Positions 11,779 through 22,147 of a DNA stretch of 64,000 nt are shown piece by piece. The DNA lies in NCBI RefSeq assembly GCF_904849725.1, contig NC_058523.1, positions 171,908,689-171,972,688 on the forward strand, written 5' to 3'. Numbering within the stretch: the stretch's first letter is position 1; each line of letters opens with the position of its first letter. This DNA is from Hordeum vulgare subsp. vulgare (Eukaryota > Streptophyta > Magnoliopsida > Poales > Poaceae). Under the pieces are notes generated by a model. It ran no database searches. It saw nothing but the letters and a program-made list of their open reading frames with translations, and was not told the DNA's origin. The translations under genes and the position numbers were made by a program.

Positions 11779-13527
11779 CGGCCTGTGACATAGTGTCTCT
11801 TGATTGACTCTAGTCTTAGTATTATCCTTTGTCTTCCCATCTATGTCGAACAATGTACCAAAAATAGCCTCTCCGATATTCTTTTCAATGTGCATCATGT
11901 CGATATTGTGTGGAAGAAGGAGGTCTTTGAAGTAAGGCAGATCCCACAATCATGACTTGTGAGTCCAGGCGTATTTTGAATTATACCCCTTGAAATACCC
12001 TGGACGCTCAGGATCAGGCTCGAGGGCATTTAACTGATCCAGTATCTGTTGGCCTATCAACGCAGGTGGTGCCAAGTTTTTGACAACTTTACCTTTGGTA
12101 AAGTTCTTCTTGTCTTTTCTGAACTGATGGTCAGGATCCAAGAACTGTCTATGCAAGTCAAAGCAAGCATACTTCCGACCCTCCTGCAACCAATGAAACT
12201 GAAGAGATGCCTTGCATGTGGGGCACGGGAACCTCCCATGCACACACCATCCAAAGAATAGCGCATACGCCGGCAAGTCATGCATAGAGTACATGTACCA
12301 CACATGCATTTTGAAGTTTTCTTTTCTAGCGGCATCGTATGTCTTGACCCCATTATCCTAAGCTTCTTGCAATTCATCCTTAAGCGCCTGCATGTACATA
12401 TTCATATTCTTCCCCGGATAATTGGGCCCTGGAATTATCAACGTCAGAAATATGTTCTTTCTTTCGATAATCTGCCCCGGGGGGGAGATTGAGTGGAATG
12501 ACAAATACATGCCAACTATTGTATTGGGTTGCCGTCATGCCGATGGGATTAAAACCATCTGTGGCGATGCAGACTCGAGGATTCCTTGGATCTGCCGCCT
12601 TATCCTGATGCAATCCATCGAAATGTTTCCACGCTTCCCCATCTGATGTGTGTACCTCCATCTTATTCCCATCCGCATCTAGTTCAGTTCTTTTTCCCAT
12701 TTTGTGCCATGTCATATGTCTGGTTGTCTCTTCGACCATTAAAAGACATTGAAGCCTTGGTATGATTGGCATATACCTAAGAACACTAACTGCAATTTTG
12801 GTCTGCCTCTTCTCACCCATACCGTTGACTACCACAAGATACCTTCAAGACTCGCAATTGGGACAATAGTCCAAGTGTGCATACTCCTTCCTAAATAAGA
12901 CACATCCTTTCTCACATGCATCTATCTTCTCATAGGGCATCTTAAGTACACGAAGTGTTTTGTCTGACTGGTACAGGTTTGCACGCATGACATGGTGTTT
13001 GGGTAGAAAACGTCCAAATAGTGCCATCATCGCATTGTAGCATTCTCTTCCCAAGTTGAACTAAGCCTTCAGAGCCATTACTTGTGCAATGGCATCCACC
13101 TGATAAAGCTCAGTGTGCTCGTGGAGAGGACGTTTTGAAGACTCCAACATTTCATAGAAGGCCTTTGCAGATTCCTCCATCTCATCTTCCGAATCCCGAG
13201 CATCATCAAAGTCTTGCACCATGTCTTCGATCCCGGTACCATACTCGTCGTTGCGACGACGAACCACCTCAGCTCTGGTGCGTTGTATATACTCAACATG
13301 AAATTTCCAAACCATACAATTAGGCTTAAAACCCCTCCTTACAGGGGTTTAATCATTATAACCTCTGTCTTCTTTTAATAGTTGTCGCATTCAGGACAAG
13401 GGCACCAGTTTGTTTCCTGGCCATTTGCAAATGCGGCTTTCACCAACTCCTTGGTTTTTAGAAACCATTATTTCGTCATCTCTTTCTGACTAGGGTGACC
13501 GGTGTACATCCACGCACGATCACTCAT
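11779..13527 (-). pseudogene. TNP2-type CACTA transposase, 5' part, multiply broken
   Basis: Read right to left. A transposase-associated N-terminal domain starts at ATG 13527-13525 (SDRAWMYTG, then CPCPEC), with in-frame stops after 19 codons and again after the Cys-rich motif. Next comes an acidic segment (13315-13061). The TNP2 core follows: FLPKHHVMRANLY, YCPNCES, a cysteine motif, VLRYMPIIPRLQ, DGFNPIGM, WHVFVIPLNLPP, then LPAYALFFGW, CPTCK, FDLHRQFL and HNIDMMHIEKNI near 11900. Stops occur at about 13063, 12847, 12358 and 11948. A frameshift lies in a run of seven G at 12479-12485. The gene is cut at 11779 by the retrotransposon, so the C-terminal part is outside the window. The protein would bind subterminal repeats and cut the CACTA ends. 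Confidence 0.87.
13327..13352. repeat. Short perfect hairpin in CACTA
   Basis: AAACCCCT and AGGGGTTT face each other across six bases, between the N-terminal domain and the rest of the transposase on the minus strand. It may lie in an intron. Confidence 0.5.
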
Positions 13528-13663
13528 CTTGCCAGGTACTAAACACACAATAAATATATTTATATATAATTCAACATACATATTCATAAGTTAATCAACT
13601 TCGCCAGTTTTATTACGTCCATGCAACCTACACGCTAATAGGTAAAGATAGGCCCTAATCCCA

Positions 13664-13880
13664 CTCGAGTATGTGTAGATTGGGTTCTTTTTCCCATGAT
13701 TTGCTCCGGATCCAACGCAAAATTTCGGCAGCACCTCCCCGCTGTTCTCCTGATACATGTCTCCGTAATAAACAAAGAGGATGTGTATCCGGAGAACAAC
13801 GGGGAGGCACTGACGAAATTATGCATCGGATCCGGAACAAAGCATATGGGAAAACGAACCCAATCTACACATACTCGGGC
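13664..13880. repeat. Imperfect inverted repeat with ~95-bp arms in the CACTA 5' region
   Basis: The left arm (about 13664-13757) and right arm (about 13785-13880) are reverse complements with scattered mismatches and a loop of roughly 27 bases. Matching landmarks include CTCGAGTATGTGTAGATTGG against its complement at 13861-13879, CTCCGGATCC against GGATCCGG, and ACCTCCCCGCTGTTCTC against GAGAACAACGGGGAGG. A transcript would fold into a long hairpin. It lies upstream of the transposase ORF and is not coding. Confidence 0.85.
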
Positions 13881-13918
13881 TGTCCATGGATAACGTTGGA
13901 CAATTCGGAAGAATCACG

Positions 13919-13956
13919 GTTATAAATATATGCAAATGCATGCATATTTATAACGG
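13919..13956. repeat. Near-perfect AT-rich palindrome in CACTA
   Basis: GTTATAAATATATGCA and TGCATATTTATAAC form a stem with a 2-base difference, just outside the longer hairpin. Its role is unknown. Confidence 0.7.
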
Positions 13957-14863
13957 TAACCCTTTCGAACGGGAGACGCATACTAGTCACACATACTGAT
14001 AAATTAATCTAATTACCTATACCTAGCAAGTTACATCCGAACACCGACACACATCAAATGAAGGGGCGAGGAGGAGATGACATTTGTACTCACCCACGAA
14101 TGCAGGGGCGGAGCTCGTAGAATGGAGGTCTTCGCACAACAGACCTCACAGTGACGAGACATCTGTCACATGTAAATCCACCCGATCAACACAAATATTT
14201 TGTGTTCATTAATAAAATCAAAAAATATACGACCAAACACAAATATATGACCTATATAGATGTCATCTAGGGTTCCATAAAAAATATTTCATGCCAGGGT
14301 GTCATCGAGATGTCGTGTCGGCGCGTCGTGTCTGGGGTTCGGGGCATCGTGTCGGGTGTCACGGGTGTCTTCGAGATGTCGTGTCGGTGCGATAACTACT
14401 GTTGCCATCTGATTTGGCGTCCGCACCATGGTCTACAGCAAGCCACCCATGGGTATAGATGCGATGGTGGCCACCGTTGAAACTTCAAGATCCATCGGCG
14501 TTCTTGTGGGTATAGATGCGATGGTTGTCGGCGTGGGAATTGTTCAACCTCCTTTGCCTCATCTCATGCAACAACGCTCATCCACTCAATTCTTCTTCCC
14601 CACCGGTGCCCTCGGTGCCTCAAGTGGAGCCTCGCCGAGCTGTTGTAGTATCCTCAGTGCTGCGGTGGAATATCACCGGTGCGTCAAGGGGGTGGTCCAA
14701 GCAGTAATGTTTCTGCATCGACCTCATGGGGGTGGTTGCAGCAGCATCGTTGTTGCATCCCGTGAGCTCGATGGCGTCGTAGCCATGGCAGGTGCGTGAC
14801 AAGCTCACCGATGTTTCCTAACGTTGTGGCTAGTGCAAGCATAGACGGCGGCCGGAGGGCTCT
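13957..14863. other. Non-coding CACTA interior
   Basis: No supported gene. At 14298-14330 and 14362-14392 a segment with CGAGATGTCGTGTCGG occurs twice as a direct repeat. The stretch 14428-14799 can be read as an ORF but has no recognisable motif and is treated as chance. Confidence 0.5.
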
Positions 14864-15095
14864 ACACGGGCAACTACTAACCTAACAACTAACCTAACGC
14901 ATAGTAGGTAATTAACAACTAACCTAACTAACATAATTAACAGTAGGTAATTACCACTAACAACTAACCTAATTACCACTAACAATTAACAACTAACCTA
15001 ACTACCAGTACGTAACCACTAACAACTAACCTAACTAACCTAACTAACAGTAGGTAATTAACAACTAACCTAACTAACATAATTAACAAATTAAA
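14864..15095. repeat. Degenerate minisatellite (AACTAACCTAAC-type units)
   Basis: Many copies of AACTAACCTAAC and variants (TAACAGTAGGTAATTA interspersed) over about 230 bases within the CACTA element. It is not the plant telomere repeat. Confidence 0.75.
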
Positions 15096-15124
15096 TGAAA
15101 CAAGGAAAAAATAAGGACTCACCG

Positions 15125-15690
15125 GAGGGGGGCGGCCGGGCGATGGGGACAGCGCAGGGAGGATGACCATAGAGGAGGAGGGGCGCAGGGAGGAGGCGAT
15201 GTGCTGGGAGGAAGGGGCCGGTTGTGGTGGAGGAGGGCAGCGCGGTGGTGAAGGAGGGGTCGTGGGGAGGAGGAGGGCCCGGCGGTGGAGGAGACGGCGG
15301 TGGTGGCAGAGGGGGCGGTGGTGGAGAAGGGATGAGCTCCGACGGCGGTGGTGGAGGAGGAGGTCCTGGGGAGGAGGAGGGGCGTGGTGGAGGAGGGGGC
15401 GCATGGAGGAGGAGGGAGCGGTGGTGGCGCAGGGAGGAGGAGAGCGCGACGACACAGGGAGGAGGAGCGCACGACAGCGGTGGTGGTTTCGGGGGTGAGA
15501 GAGAGGGGTCTGGGGTGGGACGCGGTGGTGGCGCATTGAGGAGGAGGGCGCAGCGACGCATGAAGGAGGAGGGCGCGACGGCGGTGGTGGGTTCGGGGGT
15601 GAGAGAGAGGGGTGTGGGGTGGGTCGTGATGACCGTTAGGGGAGAGATGGGCGTCGGGGTGGGGGCGACGGTTGTTAGGGGTCATCCTCT
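15125..15690. repeat. Strand-asymmetric G-rich low-complexity region
   Basis: The plus strand is dominated by GGAGGAGGG, GGTGGTGG and GGGGTG units; the minus strand reads as Pro/Ser-rich frames. A segment with GGTTTCGGGGGTGAGAGAG near 15485 recurs near 15587, so the region grew by local duplication. Runs of G could form quadruplexes. A pure C run follows at about 15702-15717. ORFs here are composition artefacts. Confidence 0.75.
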
Positions 15691-15993
15691 TTGCCGTCTG
15701 CCCCCCCCCCCCCCCCGACGGCACAGAGGAAAAAAGCAGACGGCAAAGAAAGAGGCCATTAGGGGGAGGGAGGGGATGCGGGGTGGGTCGCCCATGCTCT
15801 TTGCCGTCTGCCTGAATGCTCTTTGCCGTCAGCTGGCACACGACAAAGAGCTGGCTTATGGCAAATAGTATCTTTGCCATTAGCCAACTCTTTGACATCT
15901 GGTTTCTGGTAGCTAATGGCAAAGAGGGTCTTTGCCATTAGCGAGCAGACGACAAAGAAGCATGAGATGGAAAAATCTCTGATTCCAGTAGTG
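15686..15993 (-). repeat. CACTA subterminal repeat block and terminal inverted repeat
   Basis: CTTTGCCGTCTG-like units in both orientations at about 15688, 15737, 15798, 15819, 15870 and 15930, ending with the terminal repeat at 15977-15993. In CACTA elements such units are the transposase-binding sites. Confidence 0.85.
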
Positions 15994-15996
15994 TAT

Positions 15997-16940
15997 GAGG
16001 ACCTATAAAACCATGCTCATGGTTTACTTATCCCAAATATGTCTATTAGGCAAAAAAAATCATGTCAAATGCTCAATGTTATCCTATGTGCAATATTAAT
16101 AACAAAAACACTCTTTTTGGTTGTGATATTTGCTCCCTTGCTTAGTAATTCATTTTTACCCAGATAAGATAAATTTGTGCCATGTCCCTTTTGACATGTG
16201 CCATGTGTCAAAGCTCATATGCTAAGATCAAGTTTGTATAATAACCAATTCTTTCATGGATAGCATGTTCTTATTTTTATTGTATCGCTTTGTGTGTGAA
16301 AGTTTCTTTGTGGATGCTCGTCTTCATGATTATTGGCCACTTAAGAAACCTATACAAATGAGAAAGTGCATATCCCTCTTTGATATCTTTTTTTACCATC
16401 GGTCCTTGGGATTGTCTATTCTTTGATTCTTGGATGGATCCGGTAAGAGGATGAAAAGTGAGTGCTTGTATGTACTTCTTGTATATTTGCACTCATGAGT
16501 TTTTGGAAGAAAAAAATCTCACGTTTTATCTTCTCATTTCATTCCATCTATCCCCAATGTAGTTTGAGCTCCTCCATTTTTTAATAAATGGGTATGTCCA
16601 TTTGATTCGACTCACATATGATAAATGCACAAAATAAGGAGGAACTCATACTATATTGGCCTTCTAGATTTCTTCCATTTTGGCATTTTATGCCAATGGG
16701 GAGAAGTTTAGAGGGTATATGAGAAGTGGGGTGGTTCTAGTCATTCATGTATATGTTGTGGGGGGATTTTTCTCTATATAGTGGTTCTACTTGCGTCAAA
16801 TGCTTGTGTAGTACTATGATGCTAGTATATAACCCCATAAGGTATTCAGTTTATTCTTAGATAAATTGCATACTTCTAGGGAAATTAATTATATAACCTC
16901 GCTTGTTGAGATTGTCATCAATTACCAAAATGAGGGAGAT
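15997..16940 (+). mobile_element. 3' internal region of a SIRE-type copia element
   Basis: No ORF of substance. Assigned because it leads into a polypurine tract (CCAAAATGAGGGAGAT, 16925-16940) directly joined to a SIRE-type LTR start. The same junction, CCAAAAAGGGGGAGAT plus GTAAGGGCAT, is seen on the minus strand at 34051. It also contains TGCCAATGGGGAGAAG near 16700, a similar purine-rich segment. The rest of this element would lie on the far side of the CACTA insertion. Confidence 0.6.
16925..16940 (+). other. Polypurine tract of SIRE-type element
   Basis: CCAAAATGAGGGAGAT just before the LTR start at 16941; it matches the tract at 34052-34069 on the opposite strand with two changes. Confidence 0.65.
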
Positions 16941-18545
16941 AGGAAGGGCATCTATCCCCTAAGTGTGGTTTTGATAATCAGTGACAATATGTATGGACTA
17001 ATGCTTTCACTGAGATATATTTGAAGGGACATTACATAGGTGGAGGCTCAAGAATGATCGCCATAAAGATGAAGATTTGTTCTTAGATTTGGTATGGAAT
17101 GAAAATCTCTATGGAGCATCAAAGGGATTGTATATTATATGAATAAATGTTCCATAGTGATGCATAAAGCATGTTGAATTTATGTGGGAAGAGTTCTATC
17201 AAAAACCTCTCCAAGAAGTCCTCATGGTAACCTCTCTGCTTACCCCATGCACACGACATCAAGGGTCTGTGCCCACGGGGTTCGGGGAAATCTCTCTCGA
17301 TACCCCGTGCGCACGGGCTTCTTGACCCGAGTCCACACGGGGTCGAGTGTTAAACTATCTGGACAACCCGTAGACACGAGATGTCCGACCTCTATGCACA
17401 TGGGCCTAGGGTTTGACTCTCAGGGTCTCTTTCCTAACTGAGGATACTAGTTGGTCTTTGGATGTATATAATGGATCCATCCAGATTTAATTCAGCGCCT
17501 AACCAAATATGTTCAAGGTAGAGTTCATTAGAGGATCTCAGAGGATAACACATTTGGGCTTATAAGAATCAAGTTCTTGAGAGTATAATTAAAGAGAAGA
17601 ATCAAGCTATGGTATGATCTAGAGAAGATAATGATGAGCTCATGTGTTGGTTTTTGGTTGATCATATCTTGAAGCAAGAAACTAGAGTGAAGAATTCATT
17701 GGCTCTCTAAAGACTTTGTGATGAGGCATTTAAAGGAGCGAGTGATGACCAATATGATGTTCATGGTGAATCTTGTTATGGTCATGAATTTGGTGATATA
17801 GTCTTGAAGGAATGAAGAAAAATGAAGAGTTCATTATGGATTTCAAGAAACCAATATAGACCTTGAAGTAAAGTTGTTGGTTGACTAAGATGAATCTCAA
17901 ACATTTTAGCTAGATGGTCAACACACAAACGCAAACAATGTACCGCGTGGGATCAAGTGATCTAGTGGTATGGTAAGTAATTATGAATTGTTTGTTGTGC
18001 ACTAACCCTTTCTATGTGTTTTCTATGTCTATATGGGTTACATGTTTCTCTTGGGATTGCATTAAAATAAAGATTTCTAGTAGCCTTGGTGAGGATGACA
18101 CCAAGTGGTGTTGGTCATCGGGTTCGAGGAGTCCACGTTCAAGATTAGAAGACACAGGTCATATGATTTGTACCTTGTGGTCCACCTCATGATAATGTGC
18201 ATGTGAAGATGGGCTTAAGTTAAGGCCTTTGTAATTCCAATATGAAGAAGCATTTCATGAAGCTTCACCAAGTGATTGTGGACAAGACAATAATTACAAC
18301 TTGAGGCAAGCATTAAAAGTCATAAAGAAGATTGTGCAAGTCAAATCTACACCTTAGCTAGGTTTTCCTAGTTTTGCCGGTCTCATGGTGCTTGGTGGGA
18401 GATCGGATTATAGGTTTGGTAGCCGTTTTATCAAGAGGAAATTTTGGGCAAGTTTCTTGAATATGTAGCTTGTTCAGAGCTCAAACCTTTCCATGGTTTG
18501 GATCGTTCATTGATGTTGATCTCGGGTGGTTTTCTATGTGAGTAC

Positions 18546-18756
18546 TGCTACGGCAACAAAAGTCCTTTCCCGACAATGGTGCCAGAAAACCTTCTGTCGT
18601 CTCTTGAGCTTGCGTTGGTTTTTCCCTTGAAGAGGAAAGGGTGATGCAGCACAAGAGCAGTAAGTATTTCCCTCAGTTTGAGAACCAAGGTATCAATCTA
18701 GTAGGAGAATCTCGTCAAGTCTAGAGTACCTGCGCAAACACAAAAGAGCTCAAAAA
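18546..18756 (-). repeat. Remnant of the 3' LTR of the non-autonomous Athila-type element
   Basis: Matches 19951-20158 (TGCTAYGGCAACAAAAGTCC start, then GAAGAGGAAAGGGTGATGCAG). It stops abruptly near CAAACACAAAAGAGCT, after which internal sequence follows. Confidence 0.85.
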
Positions 18757-19007
18757 GAATCAACTCAAAAGCTCTTTCTCAATAAAAATGAACAATCATC
18801 TCGTGAGCGAAAATTTTCTGTCTTTTTCCAGCAAGATCAAACAACCATTACCAAGACAAGTCATAAAGGTTCTGCTTGGCTCAAACACAAAAAGAAACAC
18901 AAAAAACACAATCACAACAGAATTATGATGGTGTGGACGCAACAAAACAGAAAGAAAAAGATAAATTCATTGAGTTGCCTCCCAACAAGCGCTATTGTTT
19001 AACATCC

Positions 19008-19721
19008 TTAGCTAGGCATAAGGCGATAGAATCTAAGTCTAACATACTTCCTATGCATAGACATTTTATAGGAAAACAAATTGGCAAGACAACCAATAGT
19101 TACCAAATTCAAGGAAGAAGAAAGAGACAACAGCAATCTCAACATAACGAGAGGTAAATTGGTAACATGAAAGTTTCTAGCACAATATTTTCCTCTCTCA
19201 TAGCAATTACATGTGGGATCATATTCAAATTCAACAATATAGCTATCACATAGGATATTCTTTTCATGATCCACAGGCATGCAAAGTTGACGCTTTTCAA
19301 AAATAGTGGGATTATCATCCACTAAAGTTATGACTTCTCCAATCCCACTTTCAATCTTATTGCAAACATCATAATCATCATGAGGCTTAAACAAATTTTC
19401 ACGATCATAAAAAAAATCATTACCCCAATCATGATCATTGCAACAAGTAGTGGACATAGCAAAACTAGCATCCCCAAGCTTAGGGTTTTGCATGTTTTTA
19501 GCATGATTGTCGTTAATATAATTTATAATGAAATCATTGCAATCATGATTTTCATTCAAGGAGCCCTCGTGAATCACTTCATAATTTTCTTCATCATGAT
19601 TTTCAGATTCAGAGATCTCAAGCAAAACTCTATAGAGAAAGTCAAGTGCACTCAACTTACTAGCAATTGGTTCCACATAAGTGGATATCTTAAAGAGATT
19701 AGCTAGTGGGTGAGGATCCAT
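19008..19721 (-). CDS. 237-aa ORF of the non-autonomous Athila-type element, function unknown
   Basis: An uninterrupted minus-strand frame begins about 200 bases after the primer site (MDPHPLANLFKIS) and ends at 19008. It is rich in Asp/Asn/Glu/His in the middle (IHEGSLNENHDCNDFIINY, YDRENLFKPHDDYDVCNK). It has a Cys pair-containing segment (PTCNCYERGKYC) and a hydrophobic Leu/Ser stretch near the C-terminus (LPLVMLRLLLSLSSSLNL). There is no capsid, zinc knuckle, protease or polymerase motif. In position it replaces gag. It could be an element-specific protein or residual leader sequence that happens to be open. It is intact although the LTR beside it carries two further insertions. I do not assign a function. 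Confidence 0.5.
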   Translation of the reverse strand: MDPHPLANLFKISTYVEPIASKLSALDFLYRVLLEISESENHDEENYEVIHEGSLNENHDCNDFIINYINDNHAKNMQNPKLGDASFAMSTTCCNDHDWGNDFFYDRENLFKPHDDYDVCNKIESGIGEVITLVDDNPTIFEKRQLCMPVDHEKNILCDSYIVEFEYDPTCNCYERGKYCARNFHVTNLPLVMLRLLLSLSSSLNLVTIGCLANLFSYKMSMHRKYVRLRFYRLMPS

Positions 19722-19920
19722 ATCAATGGATTTTCAGGAAGCAAAGATGCAATCATATTGAAAGCACATAGCCCACAAGAAAAGGAAAGGCAAATGAAAA
19801 AGGCAAACTCTTTTTGTAAATTTTTGTCTTTGAGAAGTGGGGGAGAAGAAAACGAGAGGCAAAAAAGTAAATGCAAGAGATGAGTTTGCGACACTTATTT
19901 GGATGAGTTCTTGACTTGAT

Positions 19921-19940
19921 CCTCCCTGGCAACGGCGCCA
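19921..19940 (-). other. Primer binding site (tRNA-Asp type)
   Basis: On the minus strand TGGCGCCGTTGCCAGGGAGG, ten bases inside the LTR end. This is the primer site typical of Triticeae Athila-type elements and places the 5' LTR on the right. Confidence 0.85.
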
Positions 19941-20934
19941 CAAATCCTTCTGCTATGGCAACAAAAGTCCTTTCCCGGCAATGGTGCCAGAAATCCTTCT
20001 GTCGTCTCTTGATCTTGCGTTGGTTTTTCCCTTGAAGAGGAAAGGGTGATGCAGCACAGGAGCAGTAATTATTTCCCTTAGTTTGAGGAACAAGGTATCA
20101 ATCCAGTAGGAGAATCTCGTCAAGTCCAGAGTACCCGCGCAAACACAAAAGAGCTTGCACCCAACGCTATAAAGGGGTTGTCAATCCCTTCATGATTGAT
20201 TGCAAAGTGAGATCTAAAGGCGGAAAGTGCAACGAAGTAAAAGAGTAAGGCTGAAAATATGGTGTGGAGTAGACCCGGGGGCCATAGTGTTCACTAGAGG
20301 CTTCTCTCAAAATAGCAAGTATTACGATGGGTGAAAAAATTACTGTCAAGCAATTGATAGAACCGTGCAAAGTCATGACGATATCTAATGCAATGATCAT
20401 ACATAAATGCATCATGTCCGAGACAAGTAGACCGATACTTTCTACATCTACTACTATTACTCCACACATCGACCGCTATGTAGCATGCATCTAGTGTATT
20501 GAGTTCATGACGAACAGAGTAACGCCTTAAGCAAGATGACATGATTTAGAGGGATAATATCAAACCAATGATGTAAACCCCATCTTTTTACCCTTGATGG
20601 CAACAACACAATACGTGCCTCGCTACCCCTTCTGTCACTGGGTGAGGTCACCACACGGTATGAACCCAAAACCAAGCACTTCTCCCATTGCAAGAATCTT
20701 AGATCCAGTTGGCGAAATAAAACCCACAACTCGAAGAGAATTACATGGATATGAAATCATGCATAAGATAGATCAGAAGAAACTCAAATAAGATTCATAG
20801 ATAATCTGACCATAAATCCACAATTCATCGGATCTCGACAAACACACCGCAAACAAAGATTACATCGGATAGATCTTCATGAAGATCATGGAGAACTTTG
20901 TATTGAAGATCCAAGAGAGAGAAGAAGCCATCTA

Positions 20935-21094
20935 CTCCCTCTGTTCCTAAATATAAGTCTTTTAAGCAATTTCACTAGGGGACTACATACGGAGAAAAAT
21001 GAGTGAATCTACACTCTAAAGCATGTCTATATACATCCGTATGTAGTCTTCTAGTGAAATCTCTAAAAAGACTTATATTATGGAACAGAGGGAG
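20935..21094. mobile_element. Stowaway-type MITE (Tc1/Mariner)
   Basis: A 160-bp palindromic element with terminal repeats CTCCCTCTGTTCC...GGAACAGAGGGAG, flanked by the TA duplication at 20933-20934 and 21095-21096. It is inserted in the Athila-type LTR. Similar in sequence to the MITE at 31242-31402. Confidence 0.95.
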
Positions 21095-21581
21095 TAGCTA
21101 CTAGCTATAGACCCGGAGGTCTATGGTGAACTACTCATGCATCATCGCAGAGGTCATGGTGTTGATGAAGAAGCCCTCCGTATTCGAATCCCCCCTCTGA
21201 CAGGGCACCAGAACGTGCCCAGATGGGATCTTGCGGAGACAGAAGCTTGCGGCGACAGAAAAGTACTTTCGATGATCTCCTGATTTTTCTGGGATTTTAG
21301 GGAATTTATTGGCGAAAGTCCTAGGGAAAAGGTGGCCCAAGGAGCCCACAAGCCAGGGAGGCGCGGGCAACCTTGGCCGCAGCTAGGGGGCTTGTGGGGT
21401 CCCGGCAGGCCCCCTTCCCTGATTCTCCGGCTTCCCGATCTTTTTCTATTTCGAAAAAAATCTTTTTGGCAGTTTCGTTCCGTTTGGACTCCGTTCAAAA
21501 TCCTCCTCTGAAAGGGGTCAAAAACATGGAAAAAACAGGAACTGGCACTTGGCACCGAGTTAATAAGTTAGTCCCAAAAAA

Positions 21582-22147
21582 TCTTTACCTAATAATAAAG
21601 AGGCTATCGCTTCCATCGGAAAATCCACCGAGATGATTTTACAAAAAAGCCCTTACTTTTTATGACATTAAACTCGTAGTATATATTAAATGTTTTTTTA
21701 AAATACTCATATCTTTTAAACCGTAACTCCAAATTTAACATATTATATATGGAATTTGATTAGAAAAATATGTAGAATTTAAATATGATATTATTTTATC
21801 TGTTAAACGTTTAATAAAAATACTATCTAGGGTGCAATCTTAATAAATAAGTCATTATTCATCTTTCTTTCATACCGGTACTCATCCGGGTTGGGGATGA
21901 ACACGTCAACAAAATCAGGATTAGAGATGAAACTGAAGGTCACTTGAGTGATTCTTTGTCCGTATTAAATCTACGTGCAAGCCATGTTAAAGTAGAAGAC
22001 CTGTGAAATTTTGAACTGCATTTTGTACGATAAGACCATCTTTATTTGTGTCGTAACTACAAATTCTCAGATTATAGACCATTTTTTATAAAATAAGAGC
22101 GTGTGGTATTTCTTTCTCCCGTTGCAACGCATGGGCCCTTTTGCTAG
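21582..22147 (+). mobile_element. Non-autonomous Helitron
   Basis: A 566-bp insertion between A (21581) and T (22148). It starts TCTTTACCTAATAATAAAG and ends CGTTGCAACGCATGGGCCC then TTTTGCTAG, i.e. 5' TC and 3' CTAG (CTRR) with GC-rich sequence before the end. The related solo LTR at 27445-29180 has no such insertion: its CCTTTATCTTTTTGGGAC corresponds to the two flanks joined. It contains no helicase or replication-initiator ORF, is AT-rich and relies on other copies to move. Confidence 0.85.

Larger units (their letters stand above)
11779..15993 (-). mobile_element. CACTA (En/Spm-type) DNA transposon, truncated by the Tekay-type insertion
   Basis: The right end, read on the minus strand, is CACTACTGGAATCAGAG (terminal CACTA inverted repeat at 15977-15993). 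It is followed inward by repeated CTTTGCCGTC / GACGGCAAAG subterminal motifs and then by a TNP2-type transposase gene on the minus strand. The other end is cut at 11778/11779 where the Tekay-type LTR was inserted; the rest should lie left of the window. TAT at 15994-15996 is the candidate 3-bp target duplication, but its partner is out of view. Confidence 0.88.

Noticed and set aside
13664..13880. Hairpin as a copy of the rice CACTA microRNA miR820
   Set aside because: By eye I do not find a matching mature sequence; only the idea of a CACTA-borne hairpin is kept.
14428..14799. 123-codon plus-strand ORF as a host gene
   Set aside because: No recognisable motif, no intron signals, and it lies inside the CACTA element between low-complexity blocks.
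14864..15095. CCTAAC-like repeats as interstitial telomere
   Set aside because: The unit is AACTAACCTAAC with variable spacing, not the plant CCCTAAA repeat.
15119..15922. Long Pro/Ser/His-rich ORFs on the minus strand and Gly/Arg-rich ORFs on the plus strand
   Set aside because: All frames are open because the sequence is a G-rich simple repeat; no domain and no codon structure.
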